Shown piece after piece: positions 9,842 through 15,058 of a stretch of DNA of 31,568 nucleotides (its first letter is position 1; each line of letters opens with the position of its first letter). Below the pieces are notes generated by a model. It made no database searches and was not told the DNA's origin. It saw nothing but the letters and a program-made list of their open reading frames with translations. Source of the DNA: an uncultured Bacteroides sp. (GTDB taxonomy: Bacteria > Bacteroidota > Bacteroidia > Bacteroidales > Bacteroidaceae); assembly GCA_900542985.1 (NCBI GenBank), contig UQPQ01000033.1, positions 1-31,568 of the forward strand. Reading direction: 5' to 3'. The translations under genes and the position numbers were made by a program.

Positions 9842-9875
9842 TTTGTATCGATTTAATAAATTTTTCTTATTTTTG
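9842..9875 (+). promoter_or_regulatory. Possible promoter in glnS/rarA gap
   Basis: TTTG at 9842-9845 and TATTTTTG at 9868-9875 are separated by 22 nt, slightly longer than the usual 19-21. It points away from glnS, and a hairpin-plus-T-tract lies about 215 nt downstream. It could drive a small RNA rather than rarA, which has its own -7 match beyond that terminator. Confidence 0.35.
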
Positions 9876-9881
9876 AAAAAG

Positions 9882-10091
9882 CTTCAAAAAAAGACAATGA
9901 ACAGATTTAAAATAAAAGAAAATGCCAGAAATGTCAGAAATGTGTTTTAAGACATGTTTTTTTATTTGGTTAGCTAAAAAAAAGGCCGCATTTTTGTGGC
10001 GTTATCCTGAAAACAATCTTTTTACCTTAAAAAAAAACTAATACCTATTGAAAACTTAAAAAAGGCTCTTTGTGAAAAGCGCCTTTTTTTA
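9882..10091 (+). ncRNA. Candidate small RNA transcript (unproven)
   Basis: This stretch runs from a predicted promoter to a clear intrinsic terminator and has no sizeable reading frame. The only frame seen is a 17-codon ORF at 9897-9950 (MNRFKIKENARNVRNVF) with no clear ribosome-binding site. An internal hairpin GGCCGC/GTGGC occurs near 9983-10000. The length of about 210 nt fits a bacterial regulatory RNA; 6S RNA is one candidate by size, but I could not draw a convincing 6S fold. The rest of the 9725-10181 gap holds only the glnS and rarA promoter matches. Confidence 0.3.
10058..10091 (+). terminator. Intrinsic terminator before rarA
   Basis: The stem AAAAAAGGC...GCCTTTTTT has an inner CTTT/AAAG helix and a GTGA loop, and is followed by a run of seven T. 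No gene on the plus strand ends just upstream, so it implies a non-coding transcript or very small ORF between 9876 and here. Confidence 0.7.
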
Positions 10092-10149
10092 TTGCCCTTA
10101 TGTCTGGCTTTTTTCCGAATCACTAAAGGTTTTTTTGAGTAGAATTACG

Positions 10150-10157
10150 TATTTTTG
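10150..10157 (+). promoter_or_regulatory. -7 element and SD of rarA
   Basis: TATTTTTG matches TAnnTTTG 24 bases before the rarA ATG at 10182. A GGAG at 10169-10172 lies 9 nt before that ATG and acts as a plausible Shine-Dalgarno, which decides the start against an in-frame TTG at 10167. Confidence 0.5.
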
Positions 10158-10181
10158 TGTCTCTAATTGGAGTATCAGAAT

Positions 10182-11456
10182 ATGGCACAACCTTTGGCAG
10201 AAAGAATGCGTCCAAAGACGCTGGATGAGTATATCGGACAAAAGCATTTAGTAGGAGAGGGGGCTGTCTTGCGTAAAATGATTGATGCGGGACGTATTTC
10301 TTCTTTTATCTTATGGGGACCTCCCGGAGTAGGCAAGACTACATTGGCACAGATTATTGCCCATAAGTTGGAAACTCCTTTTTATACTTTGAGTGCAGTG
10401 ACTTCTGGAGTTAAGGATGTACGCGATGTAATTGAGAAAGCGCGTAGCAATCGTTTCTTTTCCCAGCAGAGTCCTATTCTTTTCATAGATGAAATTCATC
10501 GTTTCAGCAAATCTCAGCAAGATTCCTTATTGGGAGCGGTAGAAACCGGGGTAGTGACTTTAATAGGAGCTACTACAGAGAATCCTTCTTTCGAAGTCAT
10601 TCGTCCGCTTTTGTCGCGCTGTCAGTTGTATGTACTGAAATCTCTTGAGAAAGAAGATTTGCTTGAACTGCTGCAGCAGGCTTTAGTCCGTGATGCTATT
10701 TTGAGAGAGCGGAAAATAGTGTTGAAAGAAACGGATGCTATGCTCCGCTATTCAGGAGGAGATGCGCGCAAGTTGCTGAATATTCTGGAGCTGGTGGTAG
10801 AGGCCGATGGAGAGGAAGAGGTTGTCATTACAGACGAAAAAGTAGTGGAACGTTTGCAGCAAAATCCATTGGCATACGATAAGGAAGGAGAGATGCACTA
10901 TGATATTGTTTCTGCTTTTATCAAGTCTATCCGTGGCAGCGATCCGGATGGAGCCTTATATTGGCTTGCCCGTATGGTGGAGGGAGGAGAAGATCCTGCT
11001 TTTATTGCCCGACGTTTAGTTATATCGGCTTCCGAAGATATCGGTCTGGCCAATCCTAATGCATTGTTGCTGGCCAATGCTGCATTTGATGCTGTAATGA
11101 AGATAGGATGGCCGGAAGGAAGAATCCCGTTAGCCGAAGCAACCGTTTATCTGGCAACCAGTCCGAAAAGCAATTCGGCTTATGAAGGAATCAACTCTGC
11201 GCTGGAAATGGTACGGGAGACTGGAAACTTACCGGTACCACTTCATTTAAGAAATGCCCCTACCAAATTGATGAAGCAGTTAGGATATGGAAAAGATTAT
11301 AAATATGCGCATGCTTATAAAGGGAACTTTGTAAAGCAGCAGTTCTTACCGGATGAAATGCAGCAGAGACGTATCTGGCATGCTCAAGATAATCCGGCTG
11401 AGGCTAAGTTGAAAGAACGGATGGTTCAGCTATGGGGAGAACGATTTAAAGATTAA
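10182..11456 (+). CDS. rarA: Replication-associated recombination protein A (RarA/MgsA)
   Basis: A 424-residue clamp-loader-like AAA+ ATPase that acts at stalled replication forks. Visible motifs are Walker A GPPGVGKT (46-53), Walker B LFIDEIHR (about 100-107), sensor-1 IGATTENPSF (128-137) and an SRC arginine-finger segment near 145. They are followed by the C-terminal MgsA tetramerisation region (IRGSDPDGALYWLARM, then ISASEDIGLANP). Length is typical. It leads a plus-strand run with a 2-hydroxyacid dehydrogenase 11 nt downstream and a C_GCAxxG_C_C protein after that, so the three are probably one operon. Confidence 0.96.
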   Translation: MAQPLAERMRPKTLDEYIGQKHLVGEGAVLRKMIDAGRISSFILWGPPGVGKTTLAQIIAHKLETPFYTLSAVTSGVKDVRDVIEKARSNRFFSQQSPILFIDEIHRFSKSQQDSLLGAVETGVVTLIGATTENPSFEVIRPLLSRCQLYVLKSLEKEDLLELLQQALVRDAILRERKIVLKETDAMLRYSGGDARKLLNILELVVEADGEEEVVITDEKVVERLQQNPLAYDKEGEMHYDIVSAFIKSIRGSDPDGALYWLARMVEGGEDPAFIARRLVISASEDIGLANPNALLLANAAFDAVMKIGWPEGRIPLAEATVYLATSPKSNSAYEGINSALEMVRETGNLPVPLHLRNAPTKLMKQLGYGKDYKYAHAYKGNFVKQQFLPDEMQQRRIWHAQDNPAEAKLKERMVQLWGERFKD

Positions 11457-11467
11457 AGAATATAGAA

Positions 11468-12430
11468 ATGAAGATAGTTGTTTTAGATGGATTTACATTG
11501 AATCCCGGGGATTTTTCGTGGGAGTCATTGAATGAACTGGGTGAACTGACGATACACGATCGTACAGCCCCAAGTGATGTATTACGGCGGGCAGAAGGAG
11601 CTGAGGCATTATTGACGAATAAGACGGTACTTTCTGCAGAAACAATCAATTCGCTTCCTGACCTGAAATATATAGGTGTATTGGCTACCGGATATAATGT
11701 GGTAGATGTTCAAGCGGCAAAGAAACGGGGAATTGTAGTAACCAATATTCCGGCCTATAGCACTCAGTCGGTAGCTCAGATGGTTTTTGCGCATATTCTG
11801 AATATCACTCAGCATGTGGCACATTATGCCAGTGAAGTACAAAATGGGGTATGGAGTTCACAGCCTGATTTCTGTTATTGGAATACTCCGTTGATAGAAC
11901 TTGCAGGAAAGAAAATGGGAATTGTGGGATTCGGACATACCGGACAGGCTACTGCGGCCATTGCGCGAAGCTTCGGTATGGAAGTTTGTGTATACACCAG
12001 TAAACCGGAGAATAGCCTTCCTGAAGGAGTGAAAAAAATGGAGTTGAACGATCTGTTTCACAATTGTGATATTGTCAGTCTTCATTGTCCTTTGAATGAG
12101 GAGACTAAAGAAATGGTCAATTCTTTCCGTCTGTCGCTGATGAAACGGAATTCTATTCTGATCAATACAGGAAGAGGTGGCCTGGTTGATGAAAAAGCAT
12201 TGGAGGAAGCCTTGGTGGAAGGTCGTTTATTGGGAGCAGGACTTGATGTGCTTTCTGCTGAGCCACCTTCAGCCGGTAATCCTTTGCTAAAATTGAAAAA
12301 CTGTTTTATAACTCCGCATATAGCCTGGGCTACTCGTGAGGCTCGTGTACGTCTGATGAAACAGGCGGTCGAGAATTTAAAAGCTTATATGAATGGAAAT
12401 CCTATAAATAATGTTGCAGGAAATGAATAA
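11468..12430 (+). CDS. D-2-hydroxyacid dehydrogenase family protein
   Basis: A 320-residue NAD(P)-dependent oxidoreductase that interconverts a 2-oxoacid and its D-2-hydroxyacid. The Rossmann motif GFGHTG is at 154-159. The catalytic triad of the family is complete: Arg236 (NTGRGGLVDE), Glu265 (LSAEPP) and His284 (TPHIAWAT). Closest in feel to glycerate or hydroxypyruvate reductases, but the substrate cannot be fixed from the sequence. It follows rarA by 11 nt and its last 8 bases overlap the start of the next gene, which indicates translational coupling. Confidence 0.92.
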   Translation: MKIVVLDGFTLNPGDFSWESLNELGELTIHDRTAPSDVLRRAEGAEALLTNKTVLSAETINSLPDLKYIGVLATGYNVVDVQAAKKRGIVVTNIPAYSTQSVAQMVFAHILNITQHVAHYASEVQNGVWSSQPDFCYWNTPLIELAGKKMGIVGFGHTGQATAAIARSFGMEVCVYTSKPENSLPEGVKKMELNDLFHNCDIVSLHCPLNEETKEMVNSFRLSLMKRNSILINTGRGGLVDEKALEEALVEGRLLGAGLDVLSAEPPSAGNPLLKLKNCFITPHIAWATREARVRLMKQAVENLKAYMNGNPINNVAGNE

Positions 12431-12890
12431 ACAGGAACGCATCGAAAAAGCTGTAGCTCTTTTTAAGGAGGGATATAATTGTTCGCAGTCGGTTGTGGCT
12501 GCTTATGCCGATCTTTATGGATTTACGCCCGAACAGGCACTGCGCATGGCTGCTTCTTTTGGAGGAGGTATTGGGCGTATGCGCGAAATATGTGGGGCGG
12601 CTTGTGGAATGTTTTTGTTGGCTGGACTAGAGCGTAGTGCACTTTCCGGAGCCGATCGTGAAAGTAAGGCTGCCAATTATGCTCTTGTGCAGGAACTGGC
12701 TGCAAAATTCAAGGAAGTTACAGGAACCATACACTGTGCAGAATTGCTGGGGTTGTCAAAAAAAGAGCCCGTTGTAGCAACTCCGGAAGCGCGTACTGCC
12801 CAGTATTATGCCAAACGTCCTTGTGCAAAGATGGTTGAAATAGCTGCAACGATATGGGGGGATTTCCTCGAAAAAGAAGGAAAATTGTAA
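12423..12890 (+). CDS. C_GCAxxG_C_C family probable redox protein
   Basis: A 155-residue protein from the ATG at 12423; an in-frame ATG at 12411 would add four residues. It belongs to the small family named after its spaced cysteines: Cys20 (GYNCSQS), the CGAAC segment at 57-61, Cys105 (IHCAELL) and Cys134 (RPCAKMV). A glycine-rich SFGGGIGRM stretch precedes the central pair. The cysteines could bind a metal or iron-sulfur cluster or act as thiols; I know of no established reaction. No signal peptide. It overlaps the hydroxyacid dehydrogenase gene by 8 nt, suggesting the two products are made together. Confidence 0.85.
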   Translation: MNKQERIEKAVALFKEGYNCSQSVVAAYADLYGFTPEQALRMAASFGGGIGRMREICGAACGMFLLAGLERSALSGADRESKAANYALVQELAAKFKEVTGTIHCAELLGLSKKEPVVATPEARTAQYYAKRPCAKMVEIAATIWGDFLEKEGKL

Positions 12891-12961
12891 AATGTTCCCT
12901 TTTTTTACTATTAAAATGAAAGTTTTTTTAAGGAAAGTAGAAGAAGGTCTTGTTTTTTGTT

Positions 12962-12969
12962 TATTTTTG
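12962..12969 (+). promoter_or_regulatory. -7 element of winged-helix gene
   Basis: TATTTTTG matches TAnnTTTG about 65 bases upstream of the ATG at 13034. It would give a leader of about 58 nt in which I see no stable structure. Confidence 0.5.
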
Positions 12970-13033
12970 CGCCGTAAGACACAAATACTTATTCGTGTTA
13001 AATAAATTGTAAATACGATTTAAACTAAGAGCT

Positions 13034-13234
13034 ATGTTGAAAGAAAAAGCAGGTGTAATTGCCGGAAAAATCTGGGAAACACTAAATGGAAATGATGGAA
13101 AAACTCAAAAACAGATTAAAAAAGCTACCAAACTGGTAGATAAAGATTTCTTTTTGGGTCTGGGTTGGTTATTGAGAGAAGATAAGATTGAAACAAGCGA
13201 AGTAGAAGGTGAACTTTTTGTTAAGTTGAAATAA
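13034..13234 (+). CDS. Small winged helix-turn-helix protein (DUF2582-like)
   Basis: A 66-residue protein that is all one winged-helix domain: helix 1 (AGVIAGKIWETL), helix 2 (TQKQIKKAT), recognition-type helix 3 (DKDFFLGLGWLLRED) and a beta wing (KIETSEVEGELFVKL). It resembles the stand-alone DUF2582 proteins common in Bacteroidota; DNA binding is inferred from the fold only. No partner gene: it has its own -7 element and is closed by a strong terminator 22 nt after the stop, so it is monocistronic. The many Lys residues fit a nucleic-acid-binding role. Confidence 0.85.
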   Translation: MLKEKAGVIAGKIWETLNGNDGKTQKQIKKATKLVDKDFFLGLGWLLREDKIETSEVEGELFVKLK

Positions 13235-13255
13235 GTAACAATCTTGAAGTGTATG

Positions 13256-13302
13256 AAAAAAGATGCGTAAATGCCGGAAAGGCTCTTACGCATCTTTTTT
13301 TT
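13256..13302 (+). terminator. Strong intrinsic terminator
   Basis: The arms AAAAAAGATGCGTAA and TTACGCATCTTTTTT pair perfectly, with an inner GCC-GGAAA-GGC helix in the loop, followed by a T8 run. It ends the winged-helix transcript. Because the outer arms are A/T runs, it may also stop the convergent gntR transcript. Confidence 0.92.
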
Positions 13303-13320
13303 GTTTTTGATATACAAGTT

Positions 13321-14049
13321 TTATCGTTCAGCTTCAATTGTATATGTAAAACTGTCTGCACGGTAATAGCCGATATTATATTCTATTGGGGTATTGTTGG
13401 TGTCGTATACAAAACGTTTGCGGATAAGAATCGGATCCGTGGTTTTGATATCCAGTTTTTCTGCTATTTCTTCTCCTGCCAGGCTGGCAGAAATCTGTTC
13501 TTTACTGGTTTTTACGGTTATTTGATACTCCTTTTCCAACAACTCATATAGAGGCCGTGTAAAATCTTCCTCTCCGGTAAAAGGTATTTTGGGGTTAAAA
13601 TAGGAGATAAAATATACAAATGGATATTCTTTTTTCCCTCTTACTCGCTCTAAGACAATGCATTTTATAGGATTCTTTTTGTCGATATTGAAGAAGTTGC
13701 AAATCTCCTCATTGGGCTTTTTCCAGCTTATATGGAGTTCGAAATTTCGAATCTCTATTCCTAACATCTTCATTTCTTGTGAAAAACTAAGCCAATTTTT
13801 CACTCCACTTATAATACCTTTTTGTACTACTTTTGTACCGACTCCTTTTTTTCGTATCAATAAACCTTCAAAAACCAGTTTGTTAATGGCTTGTCGTAAT
13901 GTATTGCGGGAGATATTCAATTTTTGTGAAAGTTCTATTTCATTGGGTAAGTATTTTCCCGATTTATATTCTTCTGAATCGATTAGGGTTCGAAGAACTT
14001 CTTCTGCTTGAAGATGCAAAGGTTTATTGCTTTTATGGTTCAGCTCCAT
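13321..14049 (-). CDS. GntR-family transcriptional regulator (HutC/UTRA type)
   Basis: A 242-residue repressor-type regulator. Residues about 9-75 are a GntR winged helix (LPNEIELSQKLNISRNTLRQ, then EGLLIRKKGVGT). About 90-240 are a UTRA effector-binding domain (FELHISWKKP..., ending YNIGYYRADSFTYTIEAER), which in this subfamily usually senses a sugar phosphate, amino acid or other small metabolite. The effector is not predictable here. A perfect 8-bp inverted repeat covers its own -7 element, so autorepression is likely. No metabolic or transport gene is adjacent in the same operon, which is unusual for this class; its other targets must lie elsewhere or across the 1 kb gap. Confidence 0.93.
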   Translation of the reverse strand: MELNHKSNKPLHLQAEEVLRTLIDSEEYKSGKYLPNEIELSQKLNISRNTLRQAINKLVFEGLLIRKKGVGTKVVQKGIISGVKNWLSFSQEMKMLGIEIRNFELHISWKKPNEEICNFFNIDKKNPIKCIVLERVRGKKEYPFVYFISYFNPKIPFTGEEDFTRPLYELLEKEYQITVKTSKEQISASLAGEEIAEKLDIKTTDPILIRKRFVYDTNNTPIEYNIGYYRADSFTYTIEAER

Positions 14050-14072
14050 ACACTATATATTTAATCTCTTTA

Positions 14073-14097
14073 ATCACAAAGATAATTATTTTGTGAT
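14073..14097 (-). promoter_or_regulatory. gntR promoter overlapped by palindromic operator
   Basis: ATCACAAA (14073-14080) and TTTGTGAT (14090-14097) form a perfect inverted repeat with a 9-nt spacer. The minus-strand -7 match TATCTTTG (14077-14084) lies inside it, 28 bases upstream of the gntR start. A repressor bound here would block the gene's own promoter. That the GntR protein itself binds is an inference. Confidence 0.6.
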
Positions 14098-14630
14098 ATA
14101 AATATAGTTTTCCTACTGTTATTTATATATTAATTTTTTGTTAAAAGTGTGTAGTCATATTGATATCAATAAAGGGGTTTTTGTATCAAAAAGAGCTAAA
14201 ATGCCATTTCCTTCTAACTCGTATTTTGTACAAAAAGAGCCTTTATGAAGCCTGAATCACAGTTAAATTCTTATGAAATGCCTTCTAAACATGTTGGAAA
14301 ACATATTTGAAAGGACTTGTAATAGAAGGAAACGATACTTGAATCGGGGGCAAACGATACAAGTATCAATGCCTGATGTGACTAATACCGTATGCTCACG
14401 CCATTAGTTCCGTGTGTACTCGATACTGATGATAGAATTTGGGAGGTTTGAACCCCAGTTTTTATACACTTTTTCACATTTTCAGTTATCAACCCTCCTG
14501 TCTGAATCTTCTTTTTGATAATAGTATAATGTTATTGATAGATGGTTTTTGGAGAGTATGAAGATTGATAAATCCCTTTTTTGATGGTTTTGTGTTTGTA
14601 ATGGTAAAGAACAGCTTTCTTTTTGAGTTT

Positions 14631-14657
14631 GCCTGATTTCGAAAAACAGGCTTTTTT
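14631..14657 (+). terminator. Terminator-like hairpin in gntR/nfn gap
   Basis: GCCTG and CAGGC form a short stem followed directly by TTTTTTCTT. No plus-strand gene is recognised upstream, so it would end either an unannotated transcript or nothing. The stem is only 5 bp with weak inner pairing, hence moderate confidence. Confidence 0.4.
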
Positions 14658-14705
14658 CTTATCACTTTTGTACCTGGGGGCAAATATCGTCGTGTAGAGG
14701 CCTCT

Positions 14706-14773
14706 GATTTGACATTTTGTCAATCCTCTTGCAGTACTGATAAAGAGATTGGGGGATTTTACATTTTGTCAAT
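14706..14773. repeat. Direct repeat pair, 49-bp spacing, with dyad
   Basis: GATTTGACATTTTGTCAAT (14706-14724) recurs as GATTTTACATTTTGTCAAT (14755-14773) with one mismatch and a period of 49 bp. The first copy contains the dyad TTGACA-TTT-TGTCAA. They lie 130-200 bp upstream of the nfn-like promoter. Paired operator sites are the simplest reading; remnants of an element end are the alternative. Confidence 0.6.
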
Positions 14774-14902
14774 TGAACTATGGAATTTGTTTCCTTGATA
14801 TTTGTTAGAAAGAAAGGGAGACTGGAAGCCTGAAAACAGAGAAAAGCTACCGTAATATCCCATAAATTATTGCTTACAGGGTTGAGTTAATTTGCTCATT
14901 TC

Positions 14903-14934
14903 TTTGTGTATATCTTTTCTTAATACTACCTTTG
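14903..14934 (+). promoter_or_regulatory. Promoter of the Nfn-like gene
   Basis: TTTG at 14903-14906 and TACCTTTG at 14927-14934 are 20 nt apart, a full match to the Bacteroides primary-sigma consensus. It predicts a leader of about 115 nt before the ATG at 15059, in which I see only small possible stems. Confidence 0.75.
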
Positions 14935-15058
14935 CAAGGTTAAAATCGAAAGAATGGAGTCTGTTTGAGATTGGACAGGGTGTCTGGTCAGTCTTTACGG
15001 AATGATTTCTACAGGCTCTGGGGATACTAAAGAAATAACTAACTTATAGCGTAAGAAA

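Larger units (their letters stand above)
14098..14902. other. Long intergenic stretch without recognised gene
   Basis: About 800 bases with no convincing gene on either strand; only Lys-rich frames near 60 codons occur. It contains two similar segments TTTGTATCAAAAAGAGC (from about 14180) and TTTGTACAAAAAGAGC (from 14225), the second built on the perfect palindrome TTTGTACAAA. It also has the dyad GATACTTG/CAAGTATC (14334-14341 and 14360-14367), a terminator-like hairpin at 14631-14657, the palindrome AGAGGCCTCT (14696-14705) and a 49-bp-spaced direct repeat. It may hold regulatory sites, a small RNA or a decayed gene. Confidence 0.5.

Noticed and set aside
14440..14460. GGTTTGAACCCC resembling a tRNA T-arm
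   Set aside because: The loop lacks the TTC start of a T-loop, and no acceptor, D or anticodon arm could be built around it.
14489..14723. Two overlapping small Lys-rich frames on the minus strand in the gntR/nfn gap
   Set aside because: Low-complexity Lys/Asn content from A/T-rich DNA, mutually overlapping in different frames, with no promoter. Not supported as genes, although the region itself is reported.
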